The notes under the pieces: generated by a model
Databases searched by the model: none
Seen by the model: the letters and a program-made list of their open reading frames with translations, nothing else
Told to the model about the DNA's origin: nothing
Part shown: piece by piece, positions 21,395 to 34,049 of the stretch
Numbering within the stretch: position 1 is the stretch's first letter
Layout: every line of letters starts with the position of its first letter
NCBI GenBank assembly: GCA_013407085.1
Contig: JACCGJ010014209.1
Location: forward strand, 32,464-96,463
DNA: 64,000 bases
Origin: Atriophallophorus winterbourni
Lineage: Eukaryota > Platyhelminthes > Trematoda > Plagiorchiida > Microphallidae
Direction of reading: 5' to 3'
Program-made: the position numbers and the translations under genes

Positions 21395-21600
21395 AAATAC
21401 ACACAGTCACTCGTGTTGCCTCGAAATACCGCACTCAAGACTTGATTGTCGTCGCTATTTCTTCTCTGTGCGTATCTGCTTTCTATGGAATGCGCTACCG
21501 CAAGATGTTGTGAATGCAACGACAATTGATGTTTTCAAATCGAAATTGGATGCATACGTCAAACAAAACCCTGAATTTGGCCCGGTGTATTGAAGCAACA
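21395..21600 (+). mobile_element. CR1-like LINE 3' end
   Basis: The translation near 21440-21590 ends FLWNALPQDVVNATTIDVF followed by KSKLDAYVKQ and a stop. This is the C-terminal WNxLP..VVxAxxxxxFKxxLD block typical of CR1/Jockey-group polyproteins. Confidence 0.7.
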
Positions 21601-21956
21601 TGAACCCAGAAAAATATTAACAATGTGATTTTGATTAAATTTTTCTTTTTTCAATAATTGTCATCCAATGGTACGTGTAAAGCATTAGCTTTTTATCACC
21701 ATAAATTCTTGATTCTTGAAATGTGCACGTGTGAGCCACAATGTCACTTGACCTTGACCGAGTTCACGTTGTGCAGGGTAAATAAGACCATGTCTTTGTC
21801 TACACGAATTGACATCCCTAGGATTTCAATAGGCTGTTTAGTGAGACGTCCAAGTAGAGGTTTTGGTTGGCGTATTACCTAATGGTGTTCCTTGTTCTGA
21901 GGAAGACCCTCTATCAGATGTGAAGTCACCCTAAATCTGCTCTAATCGATTGCTCA

Positions 21957-22090
21957 TTTGTATGCATTTCCATCGCACATCCCACGACTGGTTGCGAGCT
22001 GTTTACACTCATCACGTAGGGACAGTAAAATCAGGATCCACGGGCAATTGAAACAGTTGAAAAATGGAAAGCAAGTTGCACTTGCAATGA
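21957..22090 (-). repeat. Hammerhead-repeat relic, subfamily A
   Basis: On the minus strand: CTAC-GTGATGA, then GTGT-AAACA-GCTC and GCAACCAGTCGTGG. The core cytosine and GAAA are mutated. The unit body to 22090 (gcaattgaaacagttgaaaaatgg) is recognisable. Confidence 0.7.
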
Positions 22091-25000
22091 TCCATCACAA
22101 TTTTCACCCCAGCAATGATATTATATTCTTGTCCATTGTGCACATTTATCTAAAATACATTTAACGTAGATGACATGCTGAATAAACTATCAGATTATCC
22201 AAATGTTTCGTCTAGTCGCTCGACATTTCACTGACGCACCATAATGTTAGTAAACTGGATATTCCATTATTCAAACACACCATTTGTAGGTGCTGCAACA
22301 ACCAACTACCTACAAGTAAATATGCAAATATCTTTTGTTAAAAACCTCTCACATGACCTTGCTCATTTATAGATTCGTGAGATGTGCCCGTGAGATGAAT
22401 GATGAAATTTCGAATCATTTGAGGATTAAAAACCTTAATCTACAACAGAAAAAGTAAAATATACTTGTCTGAATGGGTTCCAAAAGAGTATTCTGTGATA
22501 CCATGTTCTTGACCGAAGGGTCATACCATGCTTTACACAGTCACTTTAATTCAACAAATCTTTCATTGTATAACTTTGTTTTCCATCGGTATTACAGAAA
22601 CAGTTCAAAATCGCATTCAAATATTGTATGCAAAGAACTCGACATAGATTATGGATTCACGTGAATGGCAAAATATGGGAGATGATATATGCATATGTTG
22701 AGGTACGTAAGGCAATTGTTGACTTACTTAATTAGGGATTCTGTTTGTTCCGCTGCGGAAGTGGTCCGTGTGATTTGAAAAAGCATACCGAATATATACA
22801 CAATTTTAGAAGCCAATGAATAGCATTGCGATTGTTGCATCCTGGTCAGGTTTTACAAAGCTGTTGGGTGTTTCGTTGTGTTAATTTTCTACAAAAAATT
22901 TGGAGGTGAATATTAACAGCGATAAAATTCGCAATACTAAGACAGAATTAAATAAATAACTAAAAAAAATATGTCGAAATTTTATAAGTTGAAAAATAAT
23001 TCATAATGTTCCAAAACTATACTCGTTTCAATCACTACATACTCCAAATTCCTTGTAAAGTTTTTTATAACAGCAAAAGACAACATAGGATGCATCACTA
23101 AGAGTAAAATTTAAGGATGATTCTTGAATATTTTCTTGGCTCAAAATAAGCACAAATGTTTTGTGTGTTTGCCTGTGAATCTACACCGAGGCTTAAACAA
23201 TTCAATTGAAGATACTCCCAATCATGTGAGCCTATACATATTTTAGTAGGCAAATTTGTATAAAAATTATAATTTACAATAGTCTCAACTAAAATCAGAA
23301 TTTTTAAATGACCTTGGTGAGAGTTTACATCATCTGAGCTTTTTTACTTATAATCCATCAACTTTTTGAACCGCGTATATTCTATTATCATAAATTTTTC
23401 GGGCGATTTTGTAAAACTCGTGAGTGAGCAACAAATTCGTTAATCAACATAAATATTTTTAATAAATATATATGATAAAATTTGTTGTAAACGTAGCCTA
23501 CCTTTCCAAAATTCTCCATCAATATTTCAGTTCCATTTAAACGCAACTCTAGTTTTCTCATTTGGCATTTTGATGGCAAATTTAATTTACCTATTTAGGT
23601 ATTCCACCTGAGTAGAAGACTTCATTACTATCATCCTACTTACGATATTTAATGTATTGTGCAATACACGTAATCATTATTACTAGATCAAGTTAATGTG
23701 TACTGTTTCGACAAATGGTATTCTAACTATTTTTGTTTAATCGATATGCTGTACAGACATCAACTTGAAGCAATATATTGTGTTTCTGAATGACCAATTG
23801 TTCATTATTGATTGGCGTTCGGGCACCGTAAGAACGGCTTCTATCAGAAAGCTAACGGTGGAAACGTTTGTTGGGATAATTTTTCCTCGTAAAGTTCCTT
23901 ACCAGGTAAACATCGATGTATCGAAAAAGGCACTATTCCCCGCGATAAACGCAATCATGACATTTTAAATTATTTACATCTTAGCAACTTTTCAACATAA
24001 AAACCCTATCTGCTTTTGCTTTTTGATTAAACCAATCCTTATGAATAACAGTGCAAATATGCGAGAGAGAATAATGTATTTGAAGCTGTTATTTCTAGCT
24101 TATTCACGGTAATTGATAGATACACGTTGTTTTGGAATCTGCCGACACGTTTGCTTTCTTAATGAAAACTATTATACTGAAACGGATATTATTTTTTATT
24201 TCAATTATATGGATAAATTACGCACAGATCGAAAAATAATCCACCGCTGATTTCGTGCACTGTTCTAGATTACTAGATAATTGTATCAAAAATTTTCCGG
24301 ATTTAAAATATGACGCAGATAAAATAAAGATCGCTAATTTAGAAACCAGAAACAAATTTTTATTCCTCAGGTGGCTTCACATTGCCTTATCTAATGCACT
24401 TAACAAAATGACTGTAAAATTGGAAGCGGCCAAATAAAAATACGTATGAAAAATTACGAAGGAAAAATTAATTAAATCTTGAATCTTGAATTAGATGCAG
24501 GTGTAATATGATGGAGTCTTCTAAGTATATATTTAACTCAACTTCCTTGACAGACTGTTTATAGAATAATAGAAAAAACTCTGTGGACTCTGTGGACGGA
24601 CAAATCACTTCAAGAAATTTATTCAAATTGCTCATTACCAAAGCTGAATAAAAATACCATCAATCACTTTATTATTAGAATAAAATATTTCATATAGAGA
24701 CTATTTATATATTCGTTACACACCAAAAATTCAAAATGAAATTCTATATTTTCACATCTCGTGAACTGTCAAATAATATAGACAAAATTGCTGGAGATAA
24801 CCGTCGTTCATGTAGAATTACAACCGAACTCATAATACAAAATAATTAAAGTCAATCGGTTAAAACAGATCTCGGTTAATGTTTCGCTTCTGAAACTATC
24901 TTCGTCGGACCAAAGGTGATCGTCAGTACGGGAACATGGATATATACCATTCAAACCACCCTCTCTGACCTTCTTGCTAAGCAGATTATAGTCAACCTTG

Positions 25001-26145
25001 GGAGGGTCTCGTATCACGTAGGCAAAATCAGGAACAGTGGTCGATTTGCCTAATACGATGTTTATGCATTCAATCTGATACAAGTAAACATGGTCAATGT
25101 CGGTTAACACTGGCCCACATGCGTAAAAGTGCACAAAAAGTATGTAAAGTTTAAACATTTTTTGATGAAACAGAAAAATATAATTAAATATCAGGTAACA
25201 GATAATCTGAGCTATTTGTGTTACCATCAGTGCTGAGCATCAGATAGTGGAGATTTTTGCCCCGTCCCTTTTATTGACTGCCGGTCGACTCGCCATAGCA
25301 AGTTCAACAGACTCCACGTGTAGATGTTTCAACGCTTCCATGTTGTCTAGATCGAAGCTGTGGCTTGGATCTAAGACTTGTTCCACCAAGGCTGAATCAC
25401 GAATAAAGAATTGATATCCTTTCAAGTTTTGAAGCTGTGTTTTGACACGCTTTCAGTGTTCTTAGATTCTAGTATGTTGTTTCCTGAAAGTCGGCCTTAT
25501 GTAAACACCAGAACATTCTCTAATTTGTCTTCTGTAGATACTGTGCCTAACGCTTGATGAAGATATCTGATCCTTGAGCTTTATCAGAGAAGAATGGATA
25601 ATTACTCGTTTCTTATATTACACACAGATGATGTCTTGTACAAGATTTTAATTATCGCTCCAAATGTGCTTTTAACATACGGCATACAAACTGTATCTAG
25701 TCGTTTTTTCTTCAATTTAGCGTCATCAACAGCGTTTTACAAAACCTTTTTAAATGACCGCTCTCTTTTATCTCTCTCTTTAATCTCTGCTCAGTGTTTA
25801 ATGCTATGAAAAGGAAAGAAGATCAGGACCTAAATACCTGTTTTGCGTAAGCGGACATGTATATTAGGGCAGCATTTGTATTTATGGGTTTTAGGTAGAC
25901 TTAAGTTTATATCTTCTCATTTACAAGTTGAAATAAAAGTGGAGGTGTGCTTCTTCAAATTTCTACTTTGGTCGTCATCGTAATACTTAGCTCTGAGGCA
26001 TTCAACAAGTTCAAGAAATCATATAAATTTTTTGTTAAAAAAACAGAAATATTGAGAATGATTGATTGAAACTGAAGAGAATACAATGAACTCAATTCTC
26101 GAAAGTTTTAACTGGAATTAAAATTCATAAAAAGTATTGAACGTT

Positions 26146-26215
26146 TTGCTTGTATGGCGCTGTGGGATAAGGTTGTAATGACCAACCTGTTTAATCACGT
26201 GTCCAAACACATAAT
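26146..26215 (-). repeat. Subfamily A unit fragment without ribozyme
   Basis: cttgtatggcgctgtgggata, gaccaacctgttt and aatcacgtgtccaaacaca match the unit body at 49860-49925. Confidence 0.65.
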
Positions 26216-26230
26216 TCAAATTAATTTAAA

Positions 26231-26720
26231 GAAATTCAAAGTTTTAATGGTCTAAAAAGCAAATACTTTACAGTATTTATATATTAATAATATACAGAAT
26301 GCATAAAACAACAAGCATGTTTTGATAATATGGAAAGTCAGCTTATGTTTAGAGGTTCGAGGTTTTATTTGGTCAACATATACTTCATTCAGGCTTGAAC
26401 TTGTTAAGGCTTGATGTACAAATGATATGTGCGGGCAGAGAGTTCCATGTAAAACTAACTCAGACAGCAAAGAAGAACCTTTGACAATTTGATCTAGTGT
26501 GTAAAATGTTTAACATGTAACCATGAGATCTCACGCCACGTGCTTCTTGCCGATGAAACAGTTGTTCAAGTGGGTTATTCACTATATGCAGAATGTTAAA
26601 CAGCCGGATCAAAACACTTCTAACACGGCTGTACGATAAGCCAAATAGATTAAGGGATGCAACCATATCCTGTCGTATACTCCAGTCACCAGCTTTGTAG
26701 GTCAGTGGTATACGCGTTAC
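26231..26720 (-). mobile_element. CR1-like LINE 3' region
   Basis: The minus strand encodes SLNLFGLSYSRVRSVLIRLF (matching the LNLFDFPYRRIRGDLILLYK type of other copies), then NCQRFFFAV and WNSLPAHIICTSSLN with stops. It ends with the shared 3' UTR motif, read as tttgctttttagaccattaaa. Confidence 0.75.
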
Positions 26721-26821
26721 AGCAAAGCCATGTCATTTTGTAACCATGGGGACCATGCTGGAACAGCGCACTCCATTGCTAGGCTGATATATGTGTTAAA
26801 TATACGTGGGTGCACCAGCTA

Positions 26822-26941
26822 CAAAAATGCTAATTTGCATGCATTTCTATATCACACACACAACACACGACTGGTTTCGTGCTATTTGCACACATCAGGT
26901 AGGGACAGTAGAATCACGATCAGCGTGCGCTTCAAAGTGGA
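26822..26941 (-). repeat. Inverted subfamily A fragment with mutated hammerhead
   Basis: The minus strand reads CTAC-CTGATGT-GTGC-AAATA-GCAC-GAAACCAGTCGTG. The last A of the core is T. It abuts the plus-sense dimer at about 26941, on its 5' side. Confidence 0.8.
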
Positions 26942-26949
26942 TACTGATA

Positions 26950-27002
26950 CTACTGTCTCTAGCTGATGAGTGCAAACAGCACGAAATCGGTCGTGTGTGA
27001 TT
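26950..27002 (+). ncRNA. Hammerhead ribozyme, type I, subfamily A
   Basis: CTGATGA 26963-26969, stem II GTGC/GCAC with loop AAACA, GAAA 26983-26986, helix III ATC/GGT with one G.U, GTC cleavage triplet ending at 26992, then GTGTGTG. The first stem I pair is G.G, so activity may be reduced. Confidence 0.75.
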
Positions 27003-27179
27003 GTGTGTGTGATGTAAATGCATGTAAATGAGCATTTTTGTTCATGGCCATGGGTTCAAACCCTATCTACATGCGTTTGGACACATGTGATTGAACAAAA
27101 TGGTCGTACCAACCATATCCAACAGTGTCATACAACTGTGACTTGTTTCCAATTCTTCCACTGTTTCAAGCTCACGCGG

Positions 27180-27236
27180 ATCCTGATACTAATATCGCTG
27201 ATGAGTGCAAACAGCACGAAACCGGTCGTGGTGTGT
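27180..27236 (+). ncRNA. Hammerhead ribozyme core, subfamily A, damaged stem I
   Basis: CTGATGA 27198-27204, GTGC-AAACA-GCAC, GAAA, ACCGGT, GTC with cleavage after 27227, then GTGG. The catalytic core and stems II and III are perfect. The upstream stem I strand (atatcg in place of ccctac) is deleted or mutated. Confidence 0.75.
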
Positions 27237-27290
27237 GTGTGAGTGTGCGATGGAAATGCATGCCAACGAGCATATACAACGTTTGTTTTG

Positions 27291-30200
27291 TTTATAAAAC
27301 CTGAACAATGGATTTTAAGCTTGCTTTGAATCATTAAAAGCCTATTCTCTAGCTACCGGTGAAATGATTTCAAGTAGGAGCAACGTTTCACGTGAAAATG
27401 TTTTATTAATTTCCGTTAAAACTAAACCAAATTCACCATTCTCTCCTAATCTATGCGCACGTGTATGGCTCAGCTGATATGCCTCCGGCATGCATACATA
27501 TGATTTTAAAATTTGTGCAGTAAATTATGCGCCAAACTTCTAAATTGTCTCAAAACATGTGCCGACATGTTGATATTCGCCGGGACGAAAGGGAGTCGAA
27601 AATATGTGCATGTGACTACCCAGTCTACCAGTCAACCCAATTTAATCCTTTTGAACGGGGTCTTTGAATCGGCCGTGCTCAAAATGAATTTTTCCACGCA
27701 TTTTTATTTTAGCAGTTAACATTGAAACCTTTTGTTTTTGAAATATTTTTAACATGTCTCTATGTTATCGAAGGGTGTTTGATGCCTTTTAATGCTTTAA
27801 ATCGTGTACAATTTATTATTTATTTATTTTTAAATGGGGAATTTGCTGCGCCGGTCAGAAAAAAGTAAAGAAAAGTAAACTTGTACATGAAGACTTTAAA
27901 AATAATGCAGCATGATATTCCGTCAACTTCCATCACAACACTTGAAAGAACTTTTGTAAAGTTAACCATTATATTGCATATGATCTATCACCGGATGAAT
28001 ATTTTCCATGTCGACTCAATTATACTTGATCAAATCCATTGAAAGTTTGATAAGATTGTTCTTTCCAGCACGCTGTCCGAATACATGTCACAAATCACGA
28101 AATAATCCACTCGTTAAATGCATCAATCCTATTTTATCCTGACCAACGCCTAGATTGCTCGGGCGTAGGATAAATCGGCCACAATTTCATCCAATACCGA
28201 GTCGTCCTGCATTTCATTAACACAACCTTTTGACTCTGACTACATTCTGAAAACTAACACGAAAATTCAAACCAAATCGCCTAGATTTGCTTATTATTTA
28301 GTGATTGGAAAAGCATCATTTAGTAAAGTTGACCATGCAAGTGTGCCAGATATTAAACATATTAGCTTGCGGAGCCTTATCTCTAATAGATAATGGAAAA
28401 CATAATTTTGTTTACCGTTTTGTCACAATTTGGATAAACATACTCCGATAGTCATATTAAATTTTAATTAATAATTAAACCGGGGTAGTCAATAGTAACT
28501 GTAGTCATGTTAACAGCAATGGGAAACCAGGTAGAAAAACTAATACCGGATGTTGTGGCAAGCTCGTTGCCACTTACCGTAATCAATTTATGTCTTTACC
28601 AATAAACGCATTTGAATAGTAATTAATAGAACTAACTGCATTTTTTCCTAAAAATTCGGTGGAAACGTATTTTTATTTATTTACTTGTGACAAACTTTCA
28701 TATACATATTTAGCACAGTTGGTCAAATGTGTTTTGCACAAGAAACATCCTGTAAAATTGATTACGGATCTTACACGCTACAACCAAGTGACCATTGCTT
28801 TCTGAACTCTGTTGATGCTTTTCGAATCCGTTGTCAAATCCTGGACCAAGGGAGAGAAATTTAAAGCACCTGTAATGTATATATCACTACATCTGGCCTG
28901 TTTAAGACTCAGAACTCAGCCATTAGATTAAATCCCACGTTGTGATTTCATGTAAAATATGATTCTTCCTATTATAGACATTTTCACGAAAACCATTGGG
29001 AAAAGAGATTAAGGGGTATTTTCGTTAACATTATACCACTTTGTGGTATAAATTATTGTCATTTGGAATTGTATCATGTTTATTCAGTCGATTAAATTTC
29101 TACCCACAATTGAAAGGCAAATAATAGCTTCCATTATTAACATACAAAATTTGACTCACACAGGCGGTTTTCGTCCTGGACGAAAATGAAGTTTGGTTGA
29201 AAAAATTACTGTGATTTCGATTTTTTGCAACAATGAATGATCAGTGTTCTTGTAATACATCCTATGACGTGTATCACTGTATACTAATTCCGCATTGTCT
29301 TACGAGCTGGAAAAATACGATAAGTTGCACGTGGCTAACACACATGGCATTTATATGCGGTATTCTTGACCTTGAATTCACTTTAGACCAATCAGAATAT
29401 CATGATTTCTTCCTATCAAAACTCTGTATTTCAATTAGTAATTGAACAAAAAATAACTATCAAAAATCTTGGAGATGCTTGCACGTTCAAATTCTACTTG
29501 CATTGATGCATAAAGATAAAGAAAGTCCACTGAATTACCTGTTTACCATTTTAAGGTTATTCATTCCAAAAACCTTTCGGTAACAGCTTTCATTCGATAA
29601 ATAAACCTTAACCATAAATGGAAATATATTTTGATGATTAGACTGCAATGCATTATGGTTTAATTTATTTTATTTCGAACTCGATCTATGCCGAGCATTT
29701 TGGTGTTGATTATTAAGAGGACTATAAAGATTATTCGCTAATAGGCGGTAAAAAAATTTTAAAAGAGAATAATTGTTCAAATTTGAAATTCCATTTGTTG
29801 AAAACTTTCTCTTTGTATTAATGCGTTTCCCATATTGTGTACTCCATGATTTTCAACTCAGCGAATATAATTGAGTATTATAAGATCAGAGAGATTCGTC
29901 GCAAAGGAAAGTAAGTTTAGTGGCCATATAACTGCCGTTGAACTCGAAATAAAAGTCTAACTAAATGAGACGTCATGTTTTTATCATATTGGTGAGAGCG
30001 AATACAATTATTATGTATATATTCTACAAATTTCAATCAATTTAAATAGGTTGTAATAGAAAGCTCTACGTTACGAGCTTATGAGATATTACGCCTAAAT
30101 GCTCTCCCTCTTGCAATTAGACTTCAAGTTTCTATTTAGCACATTGAGGAGGTCTTCAATTTCATGTACGCCATCATTAGAAAATCTAAATCTTTCAATC

Positions 30201-31482
30201 TTACAAATGTGTTTGGATCGAAAACTTGTGGTATTAAGGTCTATGACTGTTGAGACCTTGCAGTATGCCTTGTTGTTTTTGTCCCAAGCGAATGGTTATG
30301 CAACAAAATGTTTTAAAACCGTTCACCATTCAACTAAAAAAGTAAACCAACTCTCAGCACAATAAGTTTATTTACACGGATCTTAACGTGAAACTTGCTA
30401 ACCTTGAGGGCTTTGAAGCTGATAACATATTTGCGAATTTGAAACATGAATCAGATCAGATTTGCCTACAGAACTCGTTTCATCAATAATTGTAGTGGAA
30501 AATAGTCTAGAATCATTATAATTTCATTTGAAATAATCTGAAATCTTCGAATATTCGATTGACATGGTCGGGTTTAATTGCTGATGTATGCGTAAGTTGA
30601 AGTAACTACTTCACTTCGGTTTAAGAAGAGGATTCTCGGGTCAGGCAGGTATCCTGAAGCGTGGAACTTCAAAACGAATCTCACGAAAACGTTTTCTTAA
30701 GAGACAATAAATTTTTGTTCACAGAAATTAATGTTGTTGTACCCAATCAAGGACGGTGAATCTTGTTCACCGTTCAGTATTTCGTAGAATAATTGAACAA
30801 TCGGCATTATTGCACATAAGTTTTTCTTCTACCGTGAAATAAATAAAACAATCTTGTGCTTAATGTCCTGTTTTCTATGCCCTAAATAATATCTTCTACT
30901 AGTTTGAGCTGCTACAGACGGAACGCAATCAATCATATCGATTAGTCAACTTGTTTTGTTACAAGGCGTCAAAGATGATTGGCAATGCCAGTTTACCGAT
31001 GTAGATGCCAATATGCATAAGTCGATCATCATGGGTAAAATAATTAGATTTTCAAAACCACCAAACCTATTGACAACATCTTGGAGATACCAGGATAGTC
31101 GATAAATAGATATTTTTATTGATATTGTAGGATTCTTCGCCCGCATTGTCAAGCATAATTTGTGCGCGAGGGAGTGATTCCTCGGTTTTGCATTTGAGTG
31201 GGTGTTTGTTGGCTTGCAAATGTTATTGGAACTCTTAAAATTAAATTAAAATCCTAGCAATGATGGACTGCAAATCGAGACAATCAAACGCTCACATATT
31301 TTATTCATTCGGGTATAACAAGCTAGGGCCTTTTATTCAAGATTCGTAGAGGAACTTTATAAGTAATGTATTCAAACTTTGTGTAAAGCGTGTCCACAAA
31401 ACTTGATACAAACTTTTATTTGTTATATTCAATTTTCCTACATCGATGAAGATTTATTTTACTTGTATAAAAAATTATTAAC
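27291..31482. other. AT-rich intergenic sequence
   Basis: No gene or transposon recognised. Three small perfect palindromes are present (29031-29051, 29168-29186, 30753-30773). Open frames are short and low-complexity. Confidence 0.5.
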
Positions 31483-33218
31483 TTAACCCTTTCATGCCTG
31501 AATTATTTTCTAACCCGAAATAAAATATTTTTTTCTTCGGAAACGAGTTGCCCAGGGGTGAAATAACACAAATAATATAAACAGTTTGTGATATTCAGAT
31601 AATTGAGAAAATAACAAAATGTAACCAATTGGTTACATCCGGCAGAAGTCATCAGTTTTCAGGTGTCATTTCCTTATGGCACTGCATTGTACTTTTGTGT
31701 GATAGCCTCTATAAAATGTTTTGTCGTAGGTCAGACACAGAGCTACATCGCATTTTTGACACCTCACTTTAGTCAATCCTTTTACACAGAAAAAATCCTC
31801 ATGTACCATTTCTTCGACTTGAGATCGGTACGATAATGTTCGATCAACTTATTGCACAAATCTACTCCCCCCATGAATTTGTTATATTCTTTTACAACGA
31901 AAGGTCTACCAAATTCTACATATGACTTCTGTTTTCGTTCCCATCTCATCACTGTATTAGCCGGTTCTATTCCCGCATATGAAGAAAGTAGGTGAATTGG
32001 TTTGTTGTCAAACCACTTCACAGCTATTATATTACTATTGATTTCAAATCTGAAGTCGTAACTTCCTCTCCCATCTTTTTGTTGCAGTTTATCATTCTTC
32101 AGTATACATCTTTCCAGCCTGTTCACCCTGACGGTAGACACATTGAGAATACCAGATTCCCGTAGCTTCCTTGATAAGCCCAATGAAGAGAACCAGTTAT
32201 CATAAAATAACTAGTAGTTCTTGTGCTTGGGTATACTTTCAGCAAGCCGAAGTGCGTAGGTTGATGACACTCCAACTTCGACATCTTTCTTCTTCCGATC
32301 CTTCCCCGTATAAATCTCGAAGTCATAAATAAGGCCACTCGATCCTGCTCTAGATATGACTTTATACCCCCATTTGTGTGGCTTTCTTGGATTGTATTGT
32401 TTTAAGGAGATATGCGCTTTGGTAGGAATGATTTGTTCATCCACAGCTTGATGTTCTTCTTGTGGACGTTTCTGACAGTTCGATTTGATGGAATCCATAA
32501 TTGGTCGAATTTTGAATAGTTTGTCATCTTTGTTGCCATCTTCCTTCTACAAAATGTTATCATTAAAGTGAAGATAGCGCTTTATCTCCTCATATCTGTC
32601 TCGACTCATATTACTCGAAACTACTTTAAGGCTTAAGCCTTTTTTCCAGTAAGTTCGATAACTAGGAACTTTGATTATACCAGTTAGGTCACCATGGATG
32701 CCTATCAGAGGAGAACTGGGTCGTGGGCATATGAGTAAGTGTCCGCAGTTATCGATCGTGCAATCTGCCATGGAAACAATGAGCGCTACATGGTCGTGAG
32801 ACACTTCCAACAGGCCTGTACGATTTTGGTGACTTCTGCCGGATGTAACATAAAGGTTACATCTATTTAAACGCAATGCATTTCGAAGATTTTCTGATTT
32901 ATTCCAATTTTTTTTACATAATGTCTTTGTAGGCATGACTAAGTTTATAGTGGAACAAAATTTATAATAACTGAGACTTTCACACGATTTTTATTCGGAT
33001 CACAAAACTGCGTATTGTGAGGATACGTTCGAAACCCGTACCAGCACATACTTTCTCTTTCAATGATGATTGCGAACAAAGAAGAAAACAATCCTGCAGT
33101 TGACAAAATTCTGTATGCCGCCGTGCATAACAAATTCAGAAAATTCAGTTAGAATTAGGTTAAAATGACTTGCGAAGTTCATGTAACCATAAGGTTACAT
33201 CCGTCCTGAAAGGCTTAA
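31483..33218 (-). mobile_element. piggyBac-like DNA transposon, internally deleted
   Basis: It is bounded by TTAA at 31483-31486 and 33215-33218. The ends are TTAA-CCCTTTCATGCC on the left and, read inward, TTAA-GCCTTTCAGGAC on the right; 9 of 12 bases match, as expected of piggyBac terminal repeats with TTAA target duplication. Inside is a broken DDD transposase on the minus strand. Three copies of a tgtaac..ggttaca palindrome lie near the ends and at 32.84 kb. At 1.74 kb it is shorter than an autonomous element. Confidence 0.85.
31666..32936 (-). pseudogene. piggyBac transposase pseudogene (DDE_Tnp_1_7 type)
   Basis: Minus-strand segments in order: SMSRDRYEEIKRYLHFNDN-like N-terminal block (32936-32550), a TAG stop at about 32547, VDEQIIPTKAHISLKQY carrying the first catalytic Asp, IYDFEIYTGKD, a TAG stop at about 32214, LFYDNWFSS with the second Asp, NKFMGGVDLCNKL with the third Asp, then KKWYMRIFSV and TAA at 31782. 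The C-terminal zinc-finger tail (VRCQKCDVALC ... FYRGYH) follows in another frame to TGA at 31666-31668, so the helical segment between KKWYM and the finger is deleted with a frameshift. Two internal stops, the deletion and the frameshift mean no active enzyme. The preserved triad shows the family clearly. Confidence 0.9.
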
Positions 33219-33638
33219 GCTGCAAAAATTCGTCTAAGCATCATATGCGCACGGTAACCCATCACACTGATCGAAATCGCATTCACGATTTATTTAGGAG
33301 TGACTGTACTAGCTCCGTATGTCCAGAGCCTAAACTGTTCATCCGGATGAATGTGCAATAAAAAATATTGTGCGGGAAACACATGGCAAACATTTACATT
33401 ATAAACTTCTAAGGACGGGAATATTGTTGTTCGATCTCGTCAAATGGGATCAAACGGTCAGGTTCCGTTCCGCACGATTATCTCACTCTTTGCAGCAATT
33501 CATATGACTTAACAGTCTTATTTGGGAGGAACAATCTCTCTTTTAGCTTTCAAAGCGATAGATAAAATTCAAACAAGTGTCTCAGCGGTAACCTCTTTGG
33601 TAGACACAATTTTATAATAATAATATTATCGCGGCGCT
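33219..33638. other. Spacer between piggyBac and RTE-like insertion
   Basis: AT-rich, with no recognised feature. Confidence 0.5.
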
Positions 33639-34028
33639 TGATTTTTGGATAAAACTCCGCCAAGGACGGTCCCAAGCCCGTCTGAGAAAGGAGGAGGGTT
33701 GGGCTTAGGGCTAGCAACCCTATCCCGTAAAACCTACATTGCTACGGAAACGAAGACAACAGATCCGTGGCTCGGTCATGTCTGCAGGATGGATCCCAGT
33801 TCGCATACGAAGTTAGCCATGCACTGGCATCCGCAAGGTAAACGAAAAAGGGGACGGCCCAAGGAAACTTGGCGCAGAACGTTGGAACGCGAACTACATG
33901 CACAAGGATTCACGGTGCAGACGGCAACGGAAGCAGCAACAGACCGGAACCACTGGCGTGAAGTTGTCTTCGCCTCATGTGCCACGCGGTACGGAGAGGA
34001 CTGAATGAATGAATGATTTTTGGATAAA
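33639..34028 (+). mobile_element. RTE-like LINE 3' end with target-site duplication
   Basis: The insert 33654-34013 is flanked by the 15-bp direct repeat tgatttttggataaa (33639-33653 and 34014-34028). It encodes a C-terminal tail (WLGHVCRMDPSSHTK, then HPQGKRKRGRPKETWRRTL and ATRYGED-stop) and ends in a tgaa repeat. The open frame is intact over the fragment and the duplication is perfect, so this is one of the younger insertions here. Confidence 0.88.
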
Positions 34029-34049
34029 GTCCTATCGACACAGACGTCG

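Larger units (their letters stand above)
19362..26145. other. Intergenic or intronic sequence with sparse repeat relics
   Basis: Contains a CR1 3' end (21395-21600), a hammerhead relic (21957-22090) and a LINE-like tail with repeated aatcttg near 24474. Minus-strand open stretches at 24850-25060 (DFAYVIRDPPKVDYNLLSK) and 25258-25431 (FIRDSALVEQVLDPSHSFD) are preceded by CAG acceptors and look somewhat coding. I cannot assign them. Confidence 0.4.
26942..27290 (+). mobile_element. Retrozyme-like tandem dimer, subfamily A (plus sense)
   Basis: Two hammerheads in direct orientation, with predicted cleavage after 26992 and after 27227. The monomer is therefore 235 nt. The body contains gggttcaaaccc, a B-box-like sequence, then ccaaccatatccaacagtg and ccactgtttcaagc, matching the 49.8-kb locus. 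Confidence 0.85.

Noticed and set aside
27220..27250. CRISPR-like short spaced repeats in the GT-rich tracts
   Set aside because: These are the gtgtgtg tails of the hammerhead repeat. There are no regular spacers and the context is eukaryotic.
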